A DNA stretch of 64,000 nt. Origin: Gnetum montanum. Taxonomy: Eukaryota; Streptophyta; Gnetopsida; Gnetales; Gnetaceae. Position numbers and translations under genes: made by a program. The notes under the pieces were generated by a model, which saw only the letters and a program-made list of their open reading frames with translations, did not search any database and was not told where the DNA came from. Location of the stretch: NCBI GenBank assembly GCA_015680685.1, contig MNCI01008033.1, positions 367,159 to 431,158 on the forward strand. Reading direction: 5' to 3'. Positions 1-10,411 of the stretch are shown here, piece by piece. Every line of letters begins with the position of its first letter. The stretch's first letter is position 1.

Positions 1-733
1 TTATTCGAGCAGCTTTGTACTTGAACGCAAGTTGTGTACGGCAATAAAGATGAGCTTTGTGGATAAACCTTGCAGTGCATGGAATAGGATTTATTATTTG
101 TTATTTCTTACCTGTTATTTATTACCTACATTAGCGTGGCATGAGTATGACTTGATTACGAGCATTGACAAATGTGTATGGCTAATCAAGAAATTGGCTA
201 CTCATCGTGATTAGTCTCTCTCACCCTTAACTTCTAGAATGGGGGATGAGTACAACTTGATTACGAGCATCTACGGATGTGTACGGCTCGTCAGGGAATC
301 GGCTACTCATCACGTTTAGGCTAGTTAAGTGCCTCAGTACGACCACTTCGAGCACGTGCGTTACGTGTGGTGATTCCAGTAACGATTAGCGTTTGGTAGC
401 CACAGTTGCATAGTTCAGGGTGTGTACGGTAAGTGGGAATGGATGCTGACACTAGTTAATTTAGACTTAGGTCCTTAGTTAGAATTAGTTAGTTCTCTCA
501 ACCCTTCACCCTTTAGCATAGGAGAAAAACCATAAAAGACCATAAAAATCATATACCTGGGACTTACTTAACCATACACCGTGACAATAAGAAGTACGTC
601 TGGGAAGAAAATGAATGATTAACCCTAAGTGTTCCATGGGGCGTTTAGGCATTTAGTCTGCAGAGTTCCACTGGATCGCGCGTGCTACGCTCGTTTCATA
701 TGGTTGAGTGTAGGGGTACCTCACCACTCATCA
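1..733 (+). repeat. LTR family A, 3' part (R/U5), cut by the window edge
   Basis: Base 1 aligns with about 57969 of the solo LTR at 57723-58793, and similarity continues to the shared terminus GGGGTACCTCACCACTCATCA at 733. U3 and TATA lie outside the window. It contains a polyadenylation-like AATAAAG near 44 and two copies of a subrepeat built on GAGTACGACTTGATTACGAG (about 140-215 and 246-320); the solo copy has three or more, which accounts for the roughly 90 bp length difference. Downstream sequence is the gag tail of E1, so this LTR was inserted into E1. Solo or full-length status cannot be told from here. Confidence 0.85.
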
Positions 734-900
734 TGTGTGAACCCCAATTTGGGTACATTCCAACCACCACATCAAAAGACACTCAGTGGTTTGGATATGA
801 CCAGGTGCCAATATTTCTAAAATGCATGGATCCAACCCTTCCATTTATTAATTCTCGCTATGATCAAAAGTTTAGTTATGGGGGATATCCCCCATTCTAG
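734..900 (+). pseudogene. gag C-terminal tail remnant of E1
   Basis: About 55 codons whose translation contains TTTSKDTQWFGYDQ and INSRYDQ. These match the E2 tail (TTTKPRDTQWLEHE, INSYHGQ) and, more loosely, the linker after the protease of E3 (ATNQEGTQWLTAD). The reading ends at TAG 898-900, just after a palindromic G-tract. In E3 this linker leads into RT; here it leads straight to noncoding DNA. Confidence 0.6.
878..895. other. Perfect 18-bp palindrome containing a PPT-like G-tract
   Basis: ATGGGGGATATCCCCCAT is its own reverse complement and is preceded by TTTAGTT. E2 has GTGGGGGCAATCCCCCAT at 23538-23555 in the same place. The context resembles the 3' PPT (CAGTTGTGGGGGTATG), so this may be an internal plus-strand primer site or a hairpin. 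Function is inferred. Confidence 0.6.
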
Positions 901-2284
901 CAAATAATATTAATAAATGTTTTCCCTTTTCTTTAATTTTACAATTTTTTGTTTTCTAGTTTGTCATCTTTGAATTTATTGTTTTATCTTTTTATCTTTT
1001 TATGAATAATCTCATCTATGAATAAAACACTCATGTGACTCATTGGTTGAGGTGTTGTTTTATGCTATAAAGTCTTAGGTGACTAATTATTTGGACAGTG
1101 AGCCCACAATATCCACTCATCCACTCTATTAATAAGAGGTTCTACTCTGGGTCCAATGATATCCTTGACATCATTGAAACTTAAAAAGTAATTTTATGCT
1201 CCTTATGCCCAGAGTGAAAAAGGATGGACTAAGCAGGAATGGCCAGGGTATGACATCAAGGGGACTTATGGATTCTCTTTGGTGACATCTATAAGAGTTA
1301 CCATGTAGCCTAGTTATACTAAGATCCTTGTAGATCTAACAAAAAATGGGAGTAAGAGTAGTAAAGGCACTCAATAAAGAAACCTAATGCTATTCTAGGG
1401 GGTCCCACTGGAAAGACATGCACCCATGCCTGAAGGTAGGCGGCTTCTCTAGATTATGCATAAAAAGAAGAAGAAGAGAAAGTGTGCCAAAGTGACTAGA
1501 CAAAAACAAATGTGCCACAAAGAAATTCCAAATCACTCCTCCCTTGAACAAAATGCCAAGTGATCGTATGCCTTGTTGTTATGATGCTCTTATGGTTGTC
1601 CATCATTGGATGAAGCAATGCGATGTCACTAATCGAAGGAATGGACTGGGTCTTGATTTTGGAGCAATGGGCTAATGACACATTAATCACATCCTACACT
1701 CAAGATTCATTGCATCCTGGGTTAGTTACCTCATGTCCCAATCTCTGTAATCCCTTCTACAATTCGCCTCATCTCGTTGTTCATGTATTTGTGACCCGTG
1801 TGTTATGTAGCATTGAATTCATACCTCATCATAGTGGTATCTACATGTGTGTGTTTTGTGGAATTGGTGTGGATTACATTTAACCCTTCTAGTTCCTATG
1901 GACATTTTAAGGTGTGGTTAAGCAAGGGCATTATAGGTTGGAACCTACTTTGGGCAGAACCCACTTGCGTGAATTTTGTAATTTGTACTTGTTGCACACC
2001 ACTACATCATTTTATACCCTCCAAGTACTTCATTGCCAAATCTATTCTTCCCTTGTCATCATTTTATCAATGTTCCTCAAAACCATTACATGTCCTTTTA
2101 TGTGTCACGTAAACAAATCAGGTTTGACATTAAAATTTTAGGGCAACTTCCTTGAAAAAAATTTGTAACCCTAAAATCACACTAAGTAAAGAATTCAACA
2201 TTTATTAAAGGTAATGAGTAAGGTATGAAATAATTGAACTTCTTTCAATAACCTTACTAACAATTGATCTTTATGTGATTATAG
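901..2284. other. E1 noncoding region between gag tail and accessory ORF
   Basis: No coding frame stands out. Several blocks are shared with E2 (23556-24200, 43925-44400) and E6 (60300-61440), for example GACAGTGAGCCCACAATATCC near 1096, and TAAGCAAGGGCATTATAGGTTGG near 1918, which is repeated around 44253. The U3-like internal promoter seen in E2, E3 and E6 is missing: similarity passes from about 2070 almost directly to the pre-ATG splice site, so it has been deleted. ATTATAG|ATG at 2277-2287 is the decayed 3' splice site. Confidence 0.6.
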
Positions 2285-2722
2285 ATGACCCCTAAAAGAG
2301 GATAACAAGGAGGACCTTCTCAAGGTGCAACTGAACGCCTAGGGGAAGGTAGAGGCCAAGGACCTCATGTAGAACATGCAGCGCAAGAGGCACAATCATT
2401 CAGCATCCATCAGGGAATTCCTGTCACTACATAATTTGGCCAAGAAAAAGGTGGAGAGGTCAAGGCCCAAGCCTACGAAGAGGAACGATGGTTATCTGTG
2501 GCATGGCATGTCAAGGCCACTCAAGTGTTCCTGTAGCTATTGTGTCCATGGGAAGTGCCAACTCCATCAACCATTGGAACATTAGCATGGATGGCTCATA
2601 ATCCTTAGATAAAAGAGGAGAAACTTCAGGCACTTCTTCAATAGTATCAATCTCAGAAGCTTGGAGTGTAGGACAAAGGAAAGGCACCCATGGAGGAGCC
2701 ACCACCACTGGGAACCACATGA
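2285..2722 (+). pseudogene. Accessory (env-position) ORF of E1, internally deleted
   Basis: The start is MTPKRG, matching MAPKQR in E3 and MVPKRG in E6. The C-terminus EEPPPLGTT matches GEALPLGTT in E2 and SEPLPLGMV in E3. Intact relatives run about 2.7 kb, whereas this copy keeps only some 90 N-terminal and some 55 C-terminal codons. The deletion joint lies near 2550-2560, where head-like sequence passes into tail-like sequence around CATGGGAAGTGCCAAC. The putative plant transposon-protein domain and the coiled coil are absent. Several in-frame stops remain. Confidence 0.65.
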
Positions 2723-2888
2723 GTTCCAAAAAATTTTGTAATTCTATGTCTATGTCCCAACTTTGTTTTATTTAATCCCACACTACGACATGAATAATTC
2801 CTAGCTAGTTAATAAGCCCATACCTATCCACTGTGTAATCAATTGGACTCATTCCCATTTTGTTTAACTCAAGGACAAGTTGTTATTC

Positions 2889-2902
2889 AGTTGTGGGGGT
2901 AT
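2889..2902 (+). other. Polypurine tract of E1
   Basis: CAGTTGTGGGGGTA lies directly before the 3' LTR start TGATGAAT. Identical context occurs before the E2 3' LTR (48146-48159), with a near copy in E3 (21201-21214). Confidence 0.85.
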
Positions 2903-3818
2903 GATGAATCATGGTTTGTCAGGTGTTAATATTGAACCCTTGATTTTTGACCCTTGACATTGGACCCTTGACATTGGACCCTTGACATCAGACCCTTGAC
3001 ATCAGACCCCCAATATCAGACCCTTGATATCGGGTACACGATATCATAGCCTGGGTAGTGATATTGGATATGTAATATCGTGGTTCTCGTGTGAGCCTAT
3101 AAATACACAATGGGACGCACAGGAAAGTCATAGGAAAAGTTAGTGTTAGAGTAGGATCTTTTTGTCAGTTTTCAATTTCTCTCAACTCTTTCCCCAGTGC
3201 ATGCTCGTAGTGTGATGATTGTAATTATACGGAACCTTTATTCGAGTGTGACATACTTGGACATGCATATGATTAGCAATAAAGATCGAGATTACTTCAT
3301 CATTGTAGCATTCACTTAGTTTTAACTGTTATTTATTACTTTCTTACTTAATATCTCTTTACCTTCCTCTCCTATCCCTGTTATCAACGCGGAATGAGTA
3401 CGACTTAATCACGAGCATTTAAGTGTGACTACTTGGTATCCTAGTAGCATACCTAGGACATGCGCTTGGTAATCCTAGTGGTAGTACACGAGGTCCAAGA
3501 TGTGTACGAATGATTAAGGGATGGATGCTCATCACACTTAGGCCAGCTTAGATTCTCTTCACCCTTTTCCTGTTAGCTTAAACAAAGTTATTTCCATTGT
3601 CCCTAGGAGTAGCACTAGTTAGGACGACATCAATCACCTCACTTTGGACTAAACCATACGTGACAAAGCAAATACTAGTCCAGGTGGGAAGACAACGAAC
3701 TGTGATCAACGTGTAACAATCTAAATACCACAACTAGTCTATCTGCGGAGTTCGACCAGATTGTGCGTGAACGCTCGTATTCGTATGGTTGAGTGTAGGG
3801 GTACCTCGCCACTTATTA
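2903..3818 (+). repeat. 3' LTR of E1 (family C, 916 bp)
   Basis: Begins TGATGAATCATGG and ends CGCCACTTATTA, a decayed TCATCA. U3 carries six 14-bp tandem units (GACCCTTGACATTG and variants, 2949-3032). TATA box CTATAAATA is at 3097-3105 and AATAAAGA is near 3280. The R/U5 part contains GAGTACGACTTAATCACGAGCAT and CTTGGTAATCCTAG, motifs shared with all the other LTRs here. Its 5' partner and the upstream TSD are outside the window. Confidence 0.9.
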
Positions 3819-5228
3819 ATAGTGAACCTTTGATTATTGAAAAAATTACTTCAATTGGGAAAAATAAAGTTGTTGAAACAAGGGCATTTGAATCCAAAAT
3901 TTGCACACTTCAAGAAGTTTATAAATTAGAAAAAGAGGAACCTCGAGATATGAGCAAGTGGGAGTCATGCTTTGATCGTTATTGTAACTCCAAAGGTGCA
4001 AGATCTGGAGTACTTTTAGTAAATGATGATTCTCCAAAATTTTCAAGGCAGTTCCTTTATCTTTGAGTATATGAAGAATATGAAGCTTTGAGTATAGAAA
4101 TTAAAATAACATTTAAAAAATGGAAGGAGATAGTTTTTGAAAATAATGTTGCAAAGGATAACATGAGGGTTGGAGAAGTGGAAGCATTAATAAAACAAGA
4201 GGAAGAGAAGAAAGTATGGGTTACATTAGAAATTAAGTATGATAGAATCCAAGATAAGAGGATTTCTAAGAAGGTCATTTCAACCACTCTTTTCCCTTTT
4301 ATTGAGTAGCTTATGCCATGGCTTCACATATACAATTTTTATTTCTATTTCTTAGAAATGAGGTTTTTATATAATCTAATCTTAAGTTTGATGGGAATTT
4401 TCCTCCAAAAAGATTTATTTTTTTTCATTATAAAAAGTTCAATAAAAATCTTCAGTTATAGTTCAGCTTGAAATGGGGCTTCCATAAATTTCTTTAAGCA
4501 TTTTAAGAACGGTAGGAAATGTTAGCACATTTTGGCAATTTAATGGAGCAGGGTTTATGTGAATATGTCACAAAAACATATTAAGAACATAAATGAAAAT
4601 GCTATCAATTTCACTTCTCCTCCAAACATAAGAGATATGATGTATATAAAAGTAACTAGCTTGCTGGAGAAGGAGAAATCAAAGGAGCAATCTTTTAGAA
4701 ATCATTTTTCTAAGAAGGCCAATATGATGTTACCTAGAAATTCTCATAGAAGTATGAAAACTAATTTTAAAGATACCAGAGTTGGATCTGACAATGAATA
4801 TAATAAAGATCTTGAAGAACGTTCAAAGGCCATCAAGAAGTTTTGCTTGTTTTAGATTCAATATTGCATAGAATGAATAATAGGCTTTGGTCAACATCAT
4901 TTGAATATTAACTCTGAATTAACAAAAGTAAGCCAGCGTTCACGTAGAATCTCAAGACATGATAAGAGTATGTTAATAGATATGTTAGAAGAAGAATTTG
5001 ATGACACATTCTTTGAAAAATCAACGTTCCAATCAAGAAAAATCAGATTTGCAAAAATCCCTGAACTTCACTCGTAACGTTATAAAGAAGCCTCTGAGGT
5101 TGTCAAACATTGGTTCAAATCTATTCAGAGAATGTAGCAAAGATACACAGATCAAAGGCTATCTGATTCCAAAGCGTTGGAAGGTGGTGGTATGTGCCAG
5201 TGCAACACATCTTGATTCGTCAGTCTAA
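3819..5228 (+). pseudogene. Decayed gene-like segment, unidentified
   Basis: I do not recognise this gene. Frame 2 (position modulo 3) stays unusually open: about 3819-4309 with a single stop at 4064, 4559-4855, and about 4916-5180. The 4310-4558 stretch between the first two is AT-rich and intron-like. The translations are lysine- and glutamate-rich (for example KQEEEKKVWVTLEIKYDRI and LIDMLEEEFDDTFFEK). No homology to the neighbouring retroelements was seen. It could be a degraded host gene or processed copy, or another unrecognised repeat. Confidence 0.3.
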
Positions 5229-5826
5229 TCTGAACGACTTTCATTCAATCCATGGAGACGGGAGAAAGATTTAAACGAAGCATGTTTCTAAGCCTTTGGA
5301 GGTGGGGCAAGATACTAAGCCTTTGGAGGTGAAATCAAAGCCGACCAAACTTGAAATCTTCATTTTTCTGCATATCTGGTGACTTGGTTCAATTTGGAAA
5401 GTATGGAAGGTGGAAAGGAGGAAGTGACTCGATGCCCTGTGTTTCGGTTTCCACCGAGATATCTCGTGCTTCTGCATAACCGTCAAAATGTTTAATTTGA
5501 GGAGACATACATTCAAATCGTAGAACGCCTGAGGACTATGATAGAATGGGAAATAAAAATGGGCTACAATTCGTAGATATTATAATGCTATATTGAAGAC
5601 CTGTAATTCGTATTTATGGATAGACAAAATACACTGACAACCATTTTTGTTGATGAGTTTCAGGATATAAATGTCACATAATTCTCAAATTGTGTCATGG
5701 AGGATGATGATCAATCAATTTTTAGCTTAAATGGAGTGAATGTTTCAGGGTTTCGTTCTTTTCATAAGAACTTTTTGATCACAAGAAGGAGTTTCAGTTT
5801 CAAAGAAATTTAAATTTTGTGCAAAT
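5229..5826. other. Intervening non-LTR DNA with no clear gene
   Basis: A short open stretch around 5400-5495 and a repeated phrase (CTAAGCCTTTGGAGGTG at 5289 and 5313) are visible. Nothing else is supportable. Confidence 0.35.
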
Positions 5827-6591
5827 ATGGGTAGTTCATCTGAAAAGAACAAATGCTGTGAGATGGACACTGCCGATGAAGATGTCAGCAATCGCATTCA
5901 CGATGCTCAGTATCTTCTCCACGCTGTGCAGACGAACTGTCATTTTTTCCAAGACATGAAACTTTTCTGTTACCCTGGAATTGAAGCAACGACTTTTGGA
6001 GATTCGGCGATAATGGCCAAGGTTCCAGGGCAGGATTTCTTACCCCATGAAAGGGGCGAAGGTAGAACCAGAGTGCAAGAAAGACGAAAAGCAGACATCC
6101 TACACATGGGGTGTGATAGACGGAAAGAGAAATTTCAATGTGGTAGCCAAGGATGAGCAAGAGGACAAGGCTCCCTCATTATCACTTCAAAAACCTCGGA
6201 TTTGTGGCACACCAAACAATTTTCCAAAGACACCTGGATTTGCGATGCAGACGGCTCAACAGACGACATGAATAGGTCGAGATGCATGGGAGCAGTGAAA
6301 GGTTCATGCATGGAAGAAGATTACGCTGTAATGGTGCTGGGATGGTTGCAAAATGCAAACACAGCAACACGCAGAGCTGTCAATTGCTACTTCTCAGTAC
6401 GAGCACCTGTCAGCCGCAGTAACCGGGCCTTTCTAGGCCGCAGGCGAGCGATTTTTGTTGGAAACATGTATCTGCACTATTACGGATCATGCGTTTTTGA
6501 ATCACTATTTTTTCCACTCAAAGTTCCATGTTCCAAATCACCTGTAACTGGCTGTTGTCTCATGACTGATCCAAATCCAAACCAAACATGA
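5827..6591 (+). pseudogene. Long open frame with one stop, unidentified
   Basis: From the ATG at 5827 (MGSSSEKNKCCEMDTADED) one frame is open to 6156, has a single TGA, and continues to the stop ending at 6591, about 250 codons. CpG content is visibly higher than in the surrounding retroelements, so the segment is either young or was less methylated. The translation is cysteine- and arginine-rich with no family I recognise. An opposite-strand frame (6925-6560) overlaps its end and may be the real one. No start or splice evidence decides between them. Confidence 0.3.
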
Positions 6592-6925
6592 TCAGCACAG
6601 CCCAAGAACGACACGGCAATTTCACGTACCGATGCTCTGATAAGGCCTTTGTTTTGACGGCAATAACGTGGTAGGATGTCATTAAGAATTGTATTGAAAA
6701 TAGCAGAGGCAAGACAGCGACGAGTTCGTGAATGATGATAGCAGCATCCTCAGTGTCACCTTTATCCTTCCATGCGACATCGGGATAGCAGGCAGCAGTT
6801 GCAATAGCAATAGCGTAGACCGTAGGCATGGGAGGCGGTGTGCAGTGCCCAAGGTTTCGGCAGTGGCGACAGTAGATGGCAACACATGGTAGGTTGTTAC
6901 GGTTTATTTTAAAAGAAGGTTTCAT
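6560..6925 (-). CDS. Hypothetical 121-codon ORF
   Basis: The ATG is at 6925 and the stop at 6560-6562. The translation has a hydrophobic run (HELVAVLPLLFSIQFLMTSY) that could span a membrane, and a cluster of cysteines near the N-terminus (CVAIYCRHCRNLGHC). No family is recognised and no neighbouring gene supports it. It may be part of a host exon or a chance frame in a CpG-rich patch. Confidence 0.2.
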   Translation of the reverse strand: MKPSFKINRNNLPCVAIYCRHCRNLGHCTPPPMPTVYAIAIATAACYPDVAWKDKGDTEDAAIIIHELVAVLPLLFSIQFLMTSYHVIAVKTKALSEHRYVKLPCRSWAVLIMFGLDLDQS

Positions 6926-7289
6926 TAATCGGTGCCCTTAACTGTAACGTAAAAACATTAATACGGGCACAAGGTTACAATATAAGTTTTAACAATTATA
7001 TATATATATATATATATATGTATATAAACAGAAAAAGGGAGATGAGTGGGTAGGACCCTTGCCAACTATTACTTGAATTTTTCTAATAACTTCCTATAGA
7101 AGTTATAACTTCTTATAGAAGTTATAACTTCTTTTGGTGATTGAGTAAATTCTCTAGATATTTGTAATTCACCTTAATCTCTTATGATGATTGTAAGTAC
7201 CTAGCAGTCACTATAAAAAGGCTTCAAGGGTAGAATTTAAAAAAAAAGTCAAGAAGAAGTATTTAAGACTACTTGTAAGAATGGCTTGT
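6926..7289. other. AT-rich flank with (TA)n microsatellite
   Basis: A (TA)n run of about 22 bp lies near 6998-7019. Three short copies of TATAGAAGTTATAACTTC-type sequence follow around 7093-7131. No gene was seen. The sequence just before 7290 (CTTGT) is the left flank of E2. Confidence 0.6.
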
Positions 7290-8143
7290 TGATGAGTTAT
7301 GATTTTGTCAGCCCTAATATTGGATACACAATATCAAGGTCCTAGGAAACGATGTTGGATATCTAATATTGTCTCTTTTGTGCTAGCCTATAAATACAAC
7401 ACTTATAGTTGGGCAATAGTTTTTACTCTATGATTTTAGTTAGCTTTTTCATAGATTGTTGATTTCTTGTTTTGTTATTTCCTAGTGCATGCCTGCAGTG
7501 TGATGTTTGTAATTGTATGACATCCTTATCTGAGTATGATGTACTTGGACACATTACATGACCAGAAATAAGGATTGAGATTACTTCTATCATTGCAACG
7601 TCCACTTAATTTATTATTGCTTTCAATTGTTTAATTATTTATGATTTTCCCTGGTTAATATTGCCATTTATTGCTCTTTACGATTCCTGTCATTAAGCAG
7701 AATGAGTACGGCTAATCGCAAGCGCTTAAGTGTAATTACTTGGTAACCCAGTAGTGTATCGTTTGGTAAGCCTAATGACGTACACTTGGTAATTCTAGTG
7801 GTAGTCACACGAAGTCCAAGGTATGTGCAGATGATTAGGAATGGATACTCATCACATGTAGGATAGTTTAGATTTTACTTTCCACTATTAATTAACTTAG
7901 TTAATTTACCTCTTCATTATCATTAGGAGCAGCATAGAGCTAGATAACATCAATCATATGCCTCACTTTGGACTAAACCATATGTGACAAAGCTACTACT
8001 AGTCCAAGTGGGAAGATAGCGAACTGTAATCAAGACATAACGATTTAGATGCACAACTAGTCCCATCCACAGAATTCAATCAGATCATGCATGAATGCTT
8101 GTGATTCATATGGTTGGGCGTAGGGGTACCTTGCCACTCATCA
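7290..8143 (+). repeat. 5' LTR of E2 (family C, 854 bp)
   Basis: Begins TGATGAGTTATGATTTTG and ends CCACTCATCA. TATA box CTATAAATA is at 7388-7396. A decayed polyadenylation-like AAATAAGGA lies near 7565. By eye it differs from the 3' LTR at roughly one base in ten, and it lacks a short U3 stretch (CGATATCGAAGCCTT-like) that the 3' LTR has. Confidence 0.9.
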
Positions 8144-8144
8144 T

Positions 8145-8162
8145 TGGCATCGTTGTTGAGGA
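8145..8162 (+). other. tRNA-Asp-type primer binding site of E2
   Basis: TGGCATCGTTGTTGAGGA starts two bases after the LTR. The plant tRNA-Asp complement is TGGCGCCGTTGCCGGGGA. The five differences are all transitions, as expected from methylcytosine decay. Confidence 0.8.
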
Positions 8163-8268
8163 TGGTGCTAGTTATCTAGATTAGTTATATTACACACAAA
8201 TGCTATAAATGTATTAACAATATATCTTTCAGAAAATATTAAATCACACACACCATAAACCAACAACA

Positions 8269-9332
8269 ATGTTTGTTTCACAAGGAAGCAATAATGCACT
8301 ATATAATGAAAACATTCATTGGAGAACTAACAAGATATATGGTGAAGAAGATTGGAGTGACCAACCTCATGTAGGGATTTCATATGTTCATAACCACCCT
8401 GACGACACTCAAGGACTACATTCACCTAAGACAGACAATCCTGAAGGAGATGAAGTAAGTCCTAGACCAAGGAAGGCCTCAAAGGCCTAGGACCTCCTCG
8501 AGATTTAGAAAGGATAAATCAAGGGAGCCTAGGAAATATCATAGAAGCCATGGCAGCCCTCCTAGTTTCTCATCTTCCTCTTCCTCTTCCTCTTCAATGT
8601 CTAGTGTTGAAGAAGATGAATGTAGGTATGGAGACAAAGCTTCACTAAAGGGTTGGAATAAAAATAGAAATCGAACCCATGGGAAAAGCCAAAGACATCA
8701 ACATGAACATAGACAACATTGTCACAATCAAATGAATAGAAATAGAAATTTTCTCCAGAACATATCTGATGATGATGAATCCTTGTTGGCCACTAAGAGC
8801 TTGATGTAGATCATATAGGCAATTAAGATATCTTGCAGGCATTGCAAAGAGAGTCGCCTATCTAGGCTTGATATGAATAATATTCCTAAATTTGCAAGAG
8901 GCTATGATTCGAATCCACAACGTCATATACAAGCCTTCCATGATGCTTGTGCCTTTTACAACATTGAAAGTGGTTGGCAAAAGCTTAAGCTCTTTCCTAG
9001 AACACTAGTCAATAGAGCTAAAGTGTGATATAGATCATTGAAACCAATTTCAATTTGATGGTCGTCCACAATGTTGGAACTTTTCAACAAAAAATGCCAA
9101 ACTTATGCTAGGGTGTCCAACCTGAGGAGACAAATTTAAGGATGGAAGCAAGAATAACATGAAACCTTCAACATGGCCTTAGATAGATATTACTTTCTTT
9201 TGAATTAATGCCCTCTCTAAGGAAATGTAACTTTTCCACATCATAGATGGGCTTTGTAATGAAACAAGGGAGATCCTTGGGATGTATGTGCCAGGTCAAT
9301 TATACAAGCTATGAACTCATCAGATCGAGAGC
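8269..9332 (+). pseudogene. gag: gag of E2, N-terminal part
   Basis: Structural capsid polyprotein of a Ty3/gypsy element. It starts at an ATG (MFVSQGSNN) after a short leader. A serine- and basic-rich segment follows (SSSSSSSSMSSVEEDE, near 8565-8620), then the retrotransposon gag core with RLDMNNIPKFARGYD, KLFPRTLVN and LELFNKKCQTYARVSNLRRQI, collinear with E3 and E6. Stops and at least one frameshift (about 8480) break it. E3 is inserted at 9333 and the frame resumes at 22119. The matching start in E3 (MSSHRRE) and E6 (MSLSYGN) supports the ATG chosen. Confidence 0.8.
9328..9332. other. Left target-site duplication of E3 (AGAGC)
   Basis: AGAGC precedes the E3 5' LTR and recurs at 22114-22118. 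E6, which is not interrupted here, has continuous gag across the equivalent site. Confidence 0.95.
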
Positions 9333-10245
9333 TGATGAAGTGTCATTTAGTCGATGCGTCGACTTGGGCATGTATACGGGGCCGGGTATACGCGACCGCA
9401 TCGACGCAGGCCCGTCGACGTAGCCTTCATGCGTCGACGTGGCCCTGTTTATGCAGCTGCCTATCCCAGCCTATGAATAAGAGGGCCTTTTGCCTCATTT
9501 AGGCACCTTTTGAGTTAGTTGTAGCGAAGCTCTTGCAGTTTGTTCCCACAGGAGATAGAATATTTTCCAAGTGCCCGTAGCAGGTGTAAGAAAAGTGATT
9601 GGCTCTTTATTCGAGTGTTGATGTATCTGAGCCCATTGACGTGACGACAATAAAGACAAACTATTCAAGCATTCCTTGCAGCATTTGGACTTAGCCATTT
9701 TATGCATTCAATAGTTTAATATGTTTATGCTTTATTAGTTACTTGTTAATTACTTAAGTTTTTGTTATTATGATTTCAATTGCTATTGTTCATTCATAGT
9801 TCTTAAAGGCCATAAGTACGACCATCTCGAACGTAACTCAAACACTTGGTAAACCCATTGATGCTTAATGTCTGGTAACCCAGAAGTGTTAGGAGATGCT
9901 TAGAACGTGCTCGGAAGATGGGACTGGATACTTATGTTAGGAATAGTTAAGATTTAGATTAAGATAATCTTAGATTAATTAATATTCTAGCCTTACTTTC
10001 CAAGATAATTAGCCGCCAAAAAGATAATTAAAAAGCTATAAAAATAATTAGCCTTAGTCTCACTTAACCATCGTAAATAGAACCTCACAAGTGAGATTAG
10101 GATGACAACGACTGTTCTAACCCAAGGTTTCATTGGTTAGAGTCTGGTGTATGTTAAGTGCTTACAGTCTGCAGATTTCGACCAAGTCACGCGTGAATGC
10201 TCGTGATTCGTATGGTTGGGCGTAGGGGTACCTAGCTGCTCATCA
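9333..10245 (+). repeat. 5' LTR of E3 (family B, 913 bp)
   Basis: Begins TGATGAAGTGTCATTTAG and ends GCTGCTCATCA. U3 is dense in six-base palindromes: GTCGAC and GTATAC, with related GCGTCGACG and CATCGACGC. The TATA-like CTATGAATAAG (9471-9481) corresponds to CTATAAATAAG in the 3' copy, so this promoter is mutated. ACAATAAAGAC is near 9645. A TAAGTACGACCATCTCGA motif follows in U5. Confidence 0.95.
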
Positions 10246-10246
10246 T

Positions 10247-10264
10247 TGGTGCCATTGCCAGGGA
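10247..10264 (+). other. tRNA-Asp-type primer binding site of E3
   Basis: TGGTGCCATTGCCAGGGA differs from TGGCGCCGTTGCCGGGGA at three positions, all C-to-T or G-to-A. Confidence 0.85.
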
Positions 10265-10411
10265 TTGCTAGTCTTACATGCGTCATCTAACCTTAGTGAA
10301 ATTATCATTCAAGTCATTAGAACAGACCTAGGATAGAAATATTTATGCACGCTAGGCGAATTTAAGTAAATAGTAAGGTACATCGATTACATGGACCATC
10401 TAACATCCAAC

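Larger units (their letters stand above)
734..3818 (+). mobile_element. E1: 3' portion of a family-C Athila-like element
   Basis: Collinear with E2 and E6: a gag-tail remnant (734-900), a long noncoding stretch, an accessory ORF remnant (2285-2722), a polypurine tract (2889-2902) and a 3' LTR (2903-3818). The 5' half lies beyond the family-A LTR and outside the window. Whether E1 ever had pol cannot be seen, but the join between gag tail and noncoding region matches the pol-less E2 and E6. Confidence 0.8.
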
